Origin: a bacterium
Lineage (GTDB): Bacteria; CSSED10-310; JAJRTK01
NCBI GenBank assembly: GCA_024278345.1
Contig: JAJRTK010000099.1
Span: 1-41,210, forward strand
DNA: 41,210 nucleotides
Reading direction: 5' to 3'
Shown here piece by piece: positions 32,128 to 40,122 of the stretch. Numbering within the stretch: the first letter of the stretch is position 1; the number at the start of each line of letters is the position of its first letter. Under the pieces are notes generated by a model that was given only the letters and a program-made list of their open reading frames with translations, was not told where the DNA came from and did no database searches. Both the position numbers and the translations under genes were made by a program.

Positions 32128-34593
32128 ATGAGCGGCATCGAGTCCCAGGCGAACCTTGTGGGGCGTTTTTTCGGCGATTTTTTTCGGCATGCCCATGGTG
32201 AACCGGCAACTTTGGCCAGGTTCTCGGAAAGATGTTTTCTTCTGGGTATGCTCTTGGTTCCGTTGGCTTTTTCTACACGGAGCTTCGAGGCTTTTCTGAC
32301 GCTGAAACAGTTTTTGGCCCTCTCTTTTTTGTGGTGGTCGGCTGTGGTCTACGGCGCTGCCTGGATCAGGGGCGAGGTCCGTTTACCCGGGAACCCGGTG
32401 GTTTACTGGTTGCTCGTTCTCCTGGGAGTCTTCATAGCATCGGCTCTTCATGCGGGTCGTTGGGAAGAAGGCTGGTTCACCCTGGTGGGAATCGCCGTGT
32501 TCGGCGCTGTGTTTCCCGCGGTGGTCTCGGCCTGTGGCAGGCCAGGATTTCGGGCGTCTGGAATTCGGATGCTGCTGCTTACGGGGTTTGTGGGAGCCAG
32601 TTATGGTCTTCTTCAGGTGCTGGACCTCGATTTCCTCAACGCCATCTTTGATCTTTGGGTCCGCACCGAGGGGAAGCGTGGGATTTTTTCCACTTTTGGC
32701 AATCCAAATTTTTTGGCCGAGTACTTGGTTCTTTGCTTTCCTTTCCTTCTGGCTCAGTACGTGGCTGCCCAAACCCGCCGGGAGCGGGCGATTTTGGGGC
32801 GGCTGATGGTTCTCTTTGCCACGGCCATTCTTGCCTGCGGTACCCGTGGGGTTTGGCTGGGCTTCGTAGTCGCTGTGTTGGCATTTGTGCTTCTGGTTGC
32901 GGTTTTTTCGCCAAAATGGCGGAGTTCGGCGATCCGGGCGCTGGGTCTATCGACCTTGATCCTTGTCTTGGGGGCGGCGCTCCTTATGTTGGCAGGTCCG
33001 CGAGAGAGGGAGGAGACTTTCGCGGAACGCTCGAAGGTTCTCGCCGGGGAGATAGGGATCTCCGGAGAAGCGAGGCTCCTGGCATGGCGCGTTGCGTTTG
33101 AGGAGATGATTCCACCCTCGGCCCCTTTTGACTGGTTTTTGCGGGCCATCGGCTACCGGCGGCCGGCGGAGGCCACCGGACCACCCTCACCCTCGGTCTG
33201 GCTAGGGAGTGGCCCGAGCAGTTTTCGACTCGATTTTCTTCGATCCCGGGGGCGGTATTTCCGGCGGCTCCAGGGAGATGACCATCGCCGCTTGGTGGAT
33301 GCGCTGAACTACCAAAGGCTCCACAACGAGGTTCTGCAACTTTTTGTGGAGGGCGGGCTTCTTGGGATCGGTCTCCTGTTTCTGGCGGCCACCGGGTTTG
33401 CCCTCACGTTTCTGAGATGCGTGAGAAGGGAGACGGAAGGTCGGCGTCTGGAGCGGATTGCCGCCGTTTGCGCCCTTTTGGGGCCCGGAGTTCACGCCCT
33501 TTTTTCCTTCCCCGCACACCTGGCCTCCACGGCGGTGGCGGCTACTTTTGTGGCTGGCTTGGCGGTTTCTGGTGGAGGCGGGAACGTAGTCCGCCGGAGG
33601 GAAAAGGCGCCGGCCTGGGCATTGGCGCTCTGCCTGGTTCTGGCAGTGGCAGGAGAAGCCGTGTTTCTCAGGCCCTTCTTGGCCGATATCGTTCGGAAAC
33701 AGGTGGAATCGACATCGACGGGGAAGACCAGGGAGTTCGACAGGCGGATCGCCTCTGTTGGCCTGGCGTTGGAGCCTCTCAACGGGCCACTCCATTTCGC
33801 CTTGGCGAAGACAGCGTACGATGCCAGGGACTACGAAACGGCGGAAAAGGAGTCTCGCTTGGCGTTGCGGGGGATCCAGGATCTGTCTCTCTACACCCTT
33901 TTGGGTATTGCGCTCTACAGCCAGAACAAGCTGGAAGAGGCGGAAGCCATGCTCCAAGAGGCGTACGCCATCAGTGGAGGCGATCCGAAGATTCTCTATT
34001 ATGTGGGACTGGCACAATCTCGGGCCGGAAAAACCGAGGAGGCCGTGGTATCCTTCCGAAAGGCCGTTGATGGGAAAGGCGACCTCTTTCTTGCCTGGCG
34101 GGAGCTGGGAAACCTCTACGGCGGGAAGCTGCGGAGGCCGCGGCGGGCTTTAGAGAGTTTCCGGCAAGCCGCTTCAGTGAAGCCAGACGATGCCTATCTA
34201 CTGGGCAAACTCGCCTTTGCTCACTTGGCTTTAGGGGAGAGGGACGCGGGACAGCGGGTCTTGGAACGGGTGGTGAAGCTGGCGCCCACCGAAGTGAGTG
34301 CCTGGGTCACCTTGGGAGATCTCCACGGGAGGAATCAGGAATTCGAGAAGGCGCTTCGTTGTTTTGAGACGGCTGTCTCGCTGGCCCCTTCGGCGGCGGA
34401 GCTTTGGTTTCGCTTGGCCTTGGTCCGGGACGCGCTGGGGCGGGCTGACGAAGCTTTGGAGGCAGTGGGGAAAGCACTGGAGCTCAAACCGGGAGATCCC
34501 CGGGCAGAGCGTCTCCGAAGGAAAATCGTGGCCGCGAGGCCGGAAGAGCGGCGGCCGGAGGCTTCTTCAGTCAGTGGGGAGGGGCCTGGGTAA
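32128..34593 (+). CDS. O-antigen ligase/polymerase-like protein with C-terminal TPRs
   Basis: An 821-residue protein from ATG 32128 (a TTG at 32119 is alternative). The N-terminal 520 residues have about twelve spans of the Wzy/WaaL type, including IFSTFGNPNFLAEYLVLCFP, typical of the family, and a periplasmic loop with LYRRL-type arginines (FDWFLRAIGYRRP, FRLDFLRSRGRYFRRLQGDD, LNYQRLHNEVLQLFVEGGLL). The C-terminal 270 residues are TPR repeats (for example LFLAWRELGNLYGGKLRRPR, VSAWVTLGDLHGRNQEFEKA). WaaL/Wzy join polysaccharide units on undecaprenol or lipid A. It begins a cluster with GT2 and WecA-like genes. A dispersed repeat follows the stop. Confidence 0.88.
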   Translation: MSGIESQANLVGRFFGDFFRHAHGEPATLARFSERCFLLGMLLVPLAFSTRSFEAFLTLKQFLALSFLWWSAVVYGAAWIRGEVRLPGNPVVYWLLVLLGVFIASALHAGRWEEGWFTLVGIAVFGAVFPAVVSACGRPGFRASGIRMLLLTGFVGASYGLLQVLDLDFLNAIFDLWVRTEGKRGIFSTFGNPNFLAEYLVLCFPFLLAQYVAAQTRRERAILGRLMVLFATAILACGTRGVWLGFVVAVLAFVLLVAVFSPKWRSSAIRALGLSTLILVLGAALLMLAGPREREETFAERSKVLAGEIGISGEARLLAWRVAFEEMIPPSAPFDWFLRAIGYRRPAEATGPPSPSVWLGSGPSSFRLDFLRSRGRYFRRLQGDDHRRLVDALNYQRLHNEVLQLFVEGGLLGIGLLFLAATGFALTFLRCVRRETEGRRLERIAAVCALLGPGVHALFSFPAHLASTAVAATFVAGLAVSGGGGNVVRRREKAPAWALALCLVLAVAGEAVFLRPFLADIVRKQVESTSTGKTREFDRRIASVGLALEPLNGPLHFALAKTAYDARDYETAEKESRLALRGIQDLSLYTLLGIALYSQNKLEEAEAMLQEAYAISGGDPKILYYVGLAQSRAGKTEEAVVSFRKAVDGKGDLFLAWRELGNLYGGKLRRPRRALESFRQAASVKPDDAYLLGKLAFAHLALGERDAGQRVLERVVKLAPTEVSAWVTLGDLHGRNQEFEKALRCFETAVSLAPSAAELWFRLALVRDALGRADEALEAVGKALELKPGDPRAERLRRKIVAARPEERRPEASSVSGEGPG

Positions 34594-34604
34594 TCGGCGT
34601 CAAA

Positions 34605-34658
34605 GGGCGACTGGCGCGCAGCGGATGCCAGCGACGGGAGCGGAACTCGACCCAAAAG
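34605..34658 (+). repeat. Dispersed 55-60 bp repeat, copy 4
   Basis: GGGCGACTGGCGCGCAGCGG, then ATGCCAGCGACGGGAGCGG and AACTCGACCCAAAAG. Lies in the 155 bases between the ligase/TPR stop and the likely start of the GT2 gene. Matches the other three copies in block order. Confidence 0.65.
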
Positions 34659-34748
34659 TGGAGAGTTGTTGGGGTGCTGGGGGCGGGTCAACCGAACCGG
34701 AGGATAGCACTTGGGGCTCAAACATCGGTAGCCTGGGAGGAGTGGGAG

Positions 34749-35648
34749 TTGCCGGAGAGGGACCAGAAGCGAAACGGCGGGCTGGCGGTGGTGGTGGTGA
34801 CGTACAACAGCGTTGCCGACATACCGGCCTGCGTTTCCAGTGTTTTAGAGCAGGTGGAAGTGGATGAGCTGGTGGTGGTAGACAATGCTTCGAGGGACGG
34901 CACGGCGGGCTGGCTTTTGGAGCGGTCGGCGGGCGAGGATCGTTTGAAGGTGCTTTTGAACGACCGGAACCGCGGTTTTTCGGCGGCTTGCAACCGAGGT
35001 GCCGGCATGGTCCGAGCCGGAGTTCTTCTTTTCCTCAATCCCGATTCAGTACTCCTTCCGAAATCGGCGAATTGCCTCCTGGACGCATTTGAAAACGATC
35101 CTAAGACCGGCATTTTTGGACTCAAGGTGTTCGACTGGGATGGCGTTACGGTTCAACTTTCCTGTCGGGCATTTCCGAGCCATGGGACGGTCTTTTTTCA
35201 CCGCTATTCGCTCTTGACGCGTCTTTTTCCGGGGAACCCTTGGTCCAGGAGATATCTTTCCACCGCTTTTACTCACAAGACCGCTGAGCGCTTTGATTGG
35301 GTGTCGGGGTGTGCCATGGGAGTGCGCCGAAATGTGTTTCAGGAGCTTGGCGGTTTTGATGAGGACTATTTTCTTTTCAGCGAGGATGTAGATCTCTGCA
35401 AAAGGGCTTGGCAGCATGGGTTCGAGGTGAGGTATCTCCCCTCCGCCAGGGTGAGGCATCGGATTGGGGGCTCCAGCCTTTCGGCGCCGGCAAAAGTCAT
35501 CATCGAGCGGCACCGGTCGATGTGGCTCTACTATAGGAAGCACCTCCGCGGAAGCTTGTTCCTGGACGCCGGAACGTGGTTGGGTATTTATGCTCGATGT
35601 GCCCTGGTTCTGTTGCGCTCGCTTTTTTCCCGGAGGAGTGGCCCATGA
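34749..35648 (+). CDS. GT2 family glycosyltransferase
   Basis: Likely start TTG 34749, with GGAGG eight bases before, identical in spacing to the next gene; a GTG at 34674 is the longer option but overlaps repeat-flanking DNA. The catalytic start is VVVVTYNSVADIPACVSSVL, then VDELVVVDNASRDGTAGWLL (nucleotide-binding Asp), LLFLNPDSVLLPKSA (DxD equivalent NPDS) and SEDVDLCKRAWQHGFEVRYL (acceptor/base ED). This is the rhamnosyl/galactofuranosyl-type GT2 set. It transfers a sugar to a polyprenol-linked chain, donor unknown. The C-terminus overlaps the WecA-like start (ATGA). Confidence 0.88.
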   Translation: MPERDQKRNGGLAVVVVTYNSVADIPACVSSVLEQVEVDELVVVDNASRDGTAGWLLERSAGEDRLKVLLNDRNRGFSAACNRGAGMVRAGVLLFLNPDSVLLPKSANCLLDAFENDPKTGIFGLKVFDWDGVTVQLSCRAFPSHGTVFFHRYSLLTRLFPGNPWSRRYLSTAFTHKTAERFDWVSGCAMGVRRNVFQELGGFDEDYFLFSEDVDLCKRAWQHGFEVRYLPSARVRHRIGGSSLSAPAKVIIERHRSMWLYYRKHLRGSLFLDAGTWLGIYARCALVLLRSLFSRRSGP

Positions 35649-36862
35649 ATCTATTGGCCTTTTTCGTGGCTCTCGTCCTGAGTTTTTTACTGACACCTCT
35701 TGTCTTCGTGGCGCTGGAAAAAGCGAAGATCCTTGACCATCCGTCGGGCGGCAGGAAGATCCACCGGAGGCCGATTCCCGTTGGTGGGGGTGTGGCGATC
35801 TATCTTGCGTTTTTTGGGGCCATTGTCTTGCTTGCGCCGTGGCAGGAGACGGCGCTCCTTGAAGTGGACACGCAGATGCTGGGGCTTGTTCTTGCGGCGA
35901 CGTGCCTTGTCGTCGCGGGGTTGTGGGACGACGCACGGGGGATGAAGCCTCGGCGCAAGCTGCTTGCGCAGGCGACAGCCGGGTGGCTGCTCTTCACTTT
36001 CGGCTTCCGCATTGGCGTGGTGACGAATCCGCTTGGCGGACAGATCATCCTTGGTTGGTGGGATCTGCCCCTGACGGTGTTGTGGGTCGTTTCTCTCTGT
36101 AATGCCATCAACCTTATCGACGGGCTGGACGGGTTGGCTTGTGGTGTTGCCGTGATTGCGGCAACCACGTTGGGGCTGATTGGCATCTATCCGGCGGACT
36201 ACAGCAGAGATGCCCCCTTTCTTTGTTTTGCCCTGGCGGGGGCGGCCCTTGGGTTCCTTCGCTTCAACTACCATCCGGCGAAAGTCTTTTTGGGGGACAC
36301 AGGGTCGATGTTGTTGGGGTTGCTTCTGTCGGCCATAGCTTTGACCAGTGCTCGGAAGAGCTCGACGGCCATTGCGCTCTTGATGCCTTTGGTGAGTCTG
36401 GGAGTTCCGGTGATCGACACGCTTCTGGCAATTCTCCGCCGCGCAATTTCGGGAAGTGGCATCTTTACGGCCGATGGGAAGCATCTCCATCACCGTCTTC
36501 TCAAGCTTGGCATCAGCCACGAAGACGTCGTGAAAGTCTTTTATTTCATCAGCGTGTGGTTGGGTTTGGTAGCCTTCATGTTTGTGTTGATTCCCAACCA
36601 ATTCGCGATCATTGTGTTTGGGGTCTTGGGGATGGGGCTGCTCTTTGCCATCAAGAGCCTTTCTTTTCTGGAAGCTGTGGTCCACGGTCGTCCACACCCA
36701 CGTTCGGTGCCTCTTTCAGCGCCGCTTCGGTGGTTCAGCCGGCGCGTTTTGGAGCGGCCGGCGGCACTCCTTGAGCGTTGGAGCCGCCGCGTCCTGAAGT
36801 GCGAAGAGCGGGGCGCAACGCGTGAAGGAAAGAAAAGAAGGGGACCTATCAGATCCGGTTGA
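35645..36862 (+). CDS. WecA/TagO-type undecaprenyl-phosphate sugar-1-phosphate transferase
   Basis: ATG 35645 overlaps the GT2 stop, with GGAGG eight bases upstream. About eleven spans. Catalytic motifs: ILDHPSGGRKIHRRPIPVGG, LWDDARGMKPRRKLLAQ (DD-containing), NAINLIDGLDGLACGVAVIA (the DGLDG motif), FLGDTGSMLLGLLLSAIALT (magnesium-binding), and HLHHRLLKLG (HHxHH-type). This is the WecA/TagO subgroup rather than MraY. It places the first sugar phosphate on undecaprenyl phosphate, starting surface polysaccharide synthesis for the flanking ligase and GT2. The final codons (REGKKRRGPIRSG) lie in an inserted element: the stop TGA at 36860 belongs to it. Without the insert the end would read REGKKRSSSTG. 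Confidence 0.9.
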   Translation: MNLLAFFVALVLSFLLTPLVFVALEKAKILDHPSGGRKIHRRPIPVGGGVAIYLAFFGAIVLLAPWQETALLEVDTQMLGLVLAATCLVVAGLWDDARGMKPRRKLLAQATAGWLLFTFGFRIGVVTNPLGGQIILGWWDLPLTVLWVVSLCNAINLIDGLDGLACGVAVIAATTLGLIGIYPADYSRDAPFLCFALAGAALGFLRFNYHPAKVFLGDTGSMLLGLLLSAIALTSARKSSTAIALLMPLVSLGVPVIDTLLAILRRAISGSGIFTADGKHLHHRLLKLGISHEDVVKVFYFISVWLGLVAFMFVLIPNQFAIIVFGVLGMGLLFAIKSLSFLEAVVHGRPHPRSVPLSAPLRWFSRRVLERPAALLERWSRRVLKCEERGATREGKKRRGPIRSG

Positions 36863-36993
36863 CAACATCACCGCTGGGGCGGGCCTCCTTCCCGGCTCCG
36901 TGCAGCCGGAGGGCGCTACACCGGCAAGATGCCGGTGCCACCGTTTCGGCGAAGAAAATTGTAAAGCAAAAACACGACAATTTGATAGGTCCC
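36841..36993. mobile_element. Family B MITE-like element (153 bp)
   Basis: Begins GGGACCTATCA (36841-36851) and ends TGATAGGTCCC (36983-36993), a perfect 11-bp inverted pair extending to 14 bp with one mismatch. The eight bases AAAAGAAG stand directly before (36833-36840) and after (36994-37001), a target duplication. Inside are two hairpins (CTCCGTGCAGCCGGAG region and CACCGGCAAGATGCCGGTG) near 36895-36935. No frame of its own. It overlaps the last 22 bases of the WecA-like gene and supplies its stop codon. Only one copy is in the window. Transposase partner not seen. Confidence 0.85.
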
Positions 36994-37419
36994 AAAAGAA
37001 GTTCGTCAACGGGCTGACCGGTGAGCTATGAACGGTGCTTCACGATACTATGAAAACAGCTTCATAGTTTCCGCAGCCCCGGACCCCAGGTTTTCTAAGG
37101 GGGACTTGCGCAGGAGCCCTTTGTTTCTAATGGGGAATGGCGAGAGGCCAGGAAGGATCAGTGGAGTTTTCCAGGAATCCGCCGTGGATTTCAGCGAAGG
37201 CGGAATGCCAGGCGATCATTGTGTCCCATGTTTTTTAACGCGTTGTTGTCTTGGGTGAAAAAGAGCTCGTGGGTTGGGGCTGGCCAGTTCCGAGGCGTTT
37301 TCGGTATGAAACTTGCTTTACCCATCTGTGTAGTGGAGACCTTTGCGCGAGATGCGAAAAGGCGTCCACTCCCTCGGAGGGAAGGATCCTGGAACCCACT
37401 GATGTTGGAGGTGACGGCG
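36994..37419. other. Gene-free region before the TadE-like gene
   Basis: About 425 bases. It contains the right target duplication of family B, a perfect 8-bp stem (37047-37068) that may end the polysaccharide operon, and open but poorly protein-like sequence before the TadE-like start at 37420. I looked for a c-di-GMP riboswitch pattern and did not see one. No promoter is convincing. Confidence 0.4.
37047..37068. terminator. Possible terminator hairpin
   Basis: ACTATGAA, loop AACAGC, TTCATAGT: eight perfect pairs followed by TT. The stem is AT-rich and the T-run short, so it is only a candidate for the end of the polysaccharide transcript. Confidence 0.3.
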
Positions 37420-38094
37420 ATGGGACCCCGCAAGGTCAAGCTCGGCGAAGATGGTCAGGCTCTCTTGGAGTTTGCCCTGACATTTCCAATCTTGTTGACA
37501 TTGGTGACGCTGATTATGCAGTTCGCCTTGGTTTTCAACGGGACGGCTCTGGTTCGTTATGCAGCCTATAATGCCGCGCGTTCGGCTGCCGTTCATCTGC
37601 CGCTCAACGGCAACAACGGTGGCGACTCTGCGGTTCAGAGCAAAGCCAGGATGGCTGCGGCATGGTCCATGGCGCCCGTTTCACCGCGGGCGTCCGGGGG
37701 GATTTTCGGGGGGCTGCCGGGGAACATTGGCAACATTGGAGGACTGGATATCGCGGATCGATTGCTCTACGCCTGGGGCATCTTGACGATGACGGATGGC
37801 GTGAAGGTCCAAAGGGCGGGGGACTTTGGGAGTGGCAGTAATTCCAGTGGATGGTCCGTTCGGGAGCCGGTTTACGTGACGGTGGATTTTTACTTCGCGC
37901 TGCTCATCCCGCCGGCAGATCGGGTCCTGTGGTATTTCGGAGGCAGTGCCAAAGACTTTACTTCGATCCTGCTGTACTACGCCACTGGCGGAAAGCTGAA
38001 AACGCTGGACATGAAGGGCAAGGCCGTGTTTCTCCACACCGGTGTGGATTGTGGGGAAAAGAGTAGCGGAGCCTGCAACGGAGGGCGGGGATAA
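37420..38094 (+). CDS. TadE-like pilus-associated protein
   Basis: ATG 37420 has GGAGGTG about six bases upstream. Residues about 9-35 read GEDGQALLEFALTFPILLTL, followed by IMQFALVFNG: the TadE/TadG-type prepilin-like start, with Gly-Gln-x-x-L-E and a hydrophobic helix. After it ALVRYAAYNAARSAAV continues the helix, as in TadE. The remainder (to 224 residues) is exposed: a Gly-rich stretch (GGIFGGLPGNIGNIGGLD) and two Cys near the end (VDCGEKSSGACN). Such minor pseudopilins are processed and assembled with Flp pili. First gene of a four-gene run; two bases separate it from the next gene. No Tad ATPase is visible. Confidence 0.82.
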   Translation: MGPRKVKLGEDGQALLEFALTFPILLTLVTLIMQFALVFNGTALVRYAAYNAARSAAVHLPLNGNNGGDSAVQSKARMAAAWSMAPVSPRASGGIFGGLPGNIGNIGGLDIADRLLYAWGILTMTDGVKVQRAGDFGSGSNSSGWSVREPVYVTVDFYFALLIPPADRVLWYFGGSAKDFTSILLYYATGGKLKTLDMKGKAVFLHTGVDCGEKSSGACNGGRG

Positions 38095-38096
38095 TT

Positions 38097-39308
38097 ATGA
38101 TCTTGTATCTACGCCGTAAGATGGGGTTGATGGGCCGTGATGAAAACGGCCAGTCGATGGTGTTCATTGCGCTGACGCTGTTTATGATGTTCCTTTTTGT
38201 TTGCGTCACCGTGAACGTAGGCGATTTTGTCGCTCAGAAGGTCGATGCCCAGAACTCGGCGGACGCCATGGCGATCTCCCTGGCGGCCTGGCAGGCGCGG
38301 GGGCTGAACCAGATCCAAACGCTGAACATGGCCAAGAACCTGGCTCATGTCTATTATATGGGGGAAGTGGCGGAAGTCATTTACTGGATCGCTCAGTATA
38401 TCGCGGCATTGGCAACGTGGTGGAATCCTTTCGACGACATCTGGGCGCTTTGGAACCTCCGCCAAGCCGCTGGTGGACCCATTTGCTGGATCACCGGGTG
38501 GTGCCCCGAAGAGTCGCTTCCGGATGAGTATGTTGAGTTTCACGACGAGCTTGACTCTCTTACGGAGATCCAATCCTTCATTGCGGGTGTCGATCTGGAT
38601 GGCGATGAAGCTGGCCGCTGGGGAAGCGTTGAAGCGGCCATGATGGCGGCCATTCCCATGATCGAGAGCGCCAATGGCGGCGGTGCGGCGTCTATGGCGG
38701 CCAACGCCGCGGTGGCACGGTGGGAATTGGGTGGGCTTCCCAACATTGGTCTGGGGCTCTACGATCCCGACTTGAAGATCGACTTCGTCCTCCGGGATAC
38801 GATGTTGTTCATGATTTTCAATATCCTACAGATAATCGGGATAGACATTGATTCAGGGGATTTAGGAGACATTGGGGACTTTCTGAATCAGCTTTCCACC
38901 GTCTTGGAGGTGCCGTTCGACTGGGCGATCCAAACGGATGATTTCTTGACCGACCAGTTTACGGTGGGCTTGGCTGTGAGGGACGCCACAAGCCCGATGT
39001 TCGGCGGGAGATTCAAACCGAAGACGCTCATCGGCACGATATTCGGGAACCTTGGTGGAGGCGGGGAAGTGCAGTTGGCCATTGCTCAGGCCCGGCCCTT
39101 CAAGCCCCAGCCTTATGTTCTTCGGCCAGGTAACAATCGGAACGGAATGGCGGCGAATCTCTTTGGGCTTCCCATCGATTTGAGATGGATCATAGGCCAA
39201 CCGCCCAGCGCCAGTAATGCGGCGACATGGGACGTGAAACTGACTCCCGTAACCGTGATCTCCGATTTGGGACTGGGTGGAGTCTCGGACCTGGTGATGA
39301 CCCACTGA
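38097..39308 (+). CDS. TadG-like protein (putative Flp pilus-assembly TadE/G-like)
   Basis: A 403-residue protein with N-terminal GQSMVFIALTLFMMFLFVCV and TVNVGDFVAQKVDAQNSADA, the TadE/G-like (PF13400-type) start; the segment QNSADAMAISLAAWQARGLN is characteristic of TadG and similar proteins. After it a mostly helical region with three cysteine positions (PICWITGWCPEE) and a long Gly/Asp-rich domain of about 270 residues that I do not recognise (no von Willebrand A metal site DxSxS is visible). ATG 38097 is two bases after the previous stop. Envelope location. Confidence 0.8.
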   Translation: MILYLRRKMGLMGRDENGQSMVFIALTLFMMFLFVCVTVNVGDFVAQKVDAQNSADAMAISLAAWQARGLNQIQTLNMAKNLAHVYYMGEVAEVIYWIAQYIAALATWWNPFDDIWALWNLRQAAGGPICWITGWCPEESLPDEYVEFHDELDSLTEIQSFIAGVDLDGDEAGRWGSVEAAMMAAIPMIESANGGGAASMAANAAVARWELGGLPNIGLGLYDPDLKIDFVLRDTMLFMIFNILQIIGIDIDSGDLGDIGDFLNQLSTVLEVPFDWAIQTDDFLTDQFTVGLAVRDATSPMFGGRFKPKTLIGTIFGNLGGGGEVQLAIAQARPFKPQPYVLRPGNNRNGMAANLFGLPIDLRWIIGQPPSASNAATWDVKLTPVTVISDLGLGGVSDLVMTH

Positions 39309-39324
39309 GGAGGAGGAGACGACG

Positions 39325-40056
39325 ATGCGAGCCATTTGGCAGGAGAGAAGCAAAGAGGAAGGTCAGGCCATGACGGAGCTGGTTCTGACGCTTCCGGTGA
39401 TCTTACTCTTTTTTGCCGCGGTCTTCTATTTTGGCCACGGGATGAACCGGAAAATCGAAAACAAGATGGCGGCCCGTTATGCGGCATTCACGGCAAATCG
39501 GGACGATGGGTTTCACCCGGATAACGATCTCTATGGTTCCACCGAAGCGATTCGGCAGGTGATCGACAGCGGGTTTTATACTCGCAACGCCAGTGTGACC
39601 CTGCAGGTGAGTGACTGGAGTGACATGGGAACCATGTCGTCCGTGGTGAGCTTTTTGAGCTTTTCGTGGCCGGGGATTTCCGCGATTTGGGATGCCATCC
39701 AGGGTGGCGGCTGGGGAGGTATTTTCGACGGAATCGATTTGGTGACGACCAACGGGCCGAACTTTTTCGCCGGTGCTTACTTGGCGCTGGCGCAATACAC
39801 ACCTGGAACCCGGGTGGTTACGGAGACCACCATCACTGCCACTGGCAGTGGTTTTGGCGGATTGCTGGAGGGGATGGGTTCTCAGACGACGCGAGGCGAG
39901 CTCTACATCGATTTGAACCCCAAGAAGCTGGTTTTTAACACTCTTTCCGGGTCGAACTACCTGCCCATCATGTTCAATTACTTGCTGCTTTGGGATTGGG
40001 ATTTCGGCATGAACTGCCTTTCCACGGATAATGACGACACCAATTGGATCTGCTGA
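39325..40056 (+). CDS. TadE-like pilus-associated protein
   Basis: ATG 39325 follows GGAGGAGGAG. The start reads EEGQAMTELVLTLPVILLFF, a TadE-like Gly-Gln-x-x-x-E prepilin signature followed by a hydrophobic helix to about residue 36. The remainder (to 243 residues) is a soluble part rich in Ser/Thr/Gly: SVTLQVSDWSDMG, ARYAAFTANRDDG, TTITATGSGFGGLLEGMGSQ, with a late Cys pair (MNCLSTDN, WIC). A partner of the two preceding proteins; 16 bases separate it from the TadG-like gene. Confidence 0.8.
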   Translation: MRAIWQERSKEEGQAMTELVLTLPVILLFFAAVFYFGHGMNRKIENKMAARYAAFTANRDDGFHPDNDLYGSTEAIRQVIDSGFYTRNASVTLQVSDWSDMGTMSSVVSFLSFSWPGISAIWDAIQGGGWGGIFDGIDLVTTNGPNFFAGAYLALAQYTPGTRVVTETTITATGSGFGGLLEGMGSQTTRGELYIDLNPKKLVFNTLSGSNYLPIMFNYLLLWDWDFGMNCLSTDNDDTNWIC

Positions 40057-40122
40057 TCTGATCTGGCGAAATCCAAGTCAAAGAGTGGATCTGGGCCTAT
40101 GTTGGATCGAGGGAGGTGACCG

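Noticed and set aside
36863-37419. c-di-GMP riboswitch upstream of the TadE-like gene
   Set aside because: The GC-rich hairpins lie inside the family B element and none of the conserved GEMM core words is visible.
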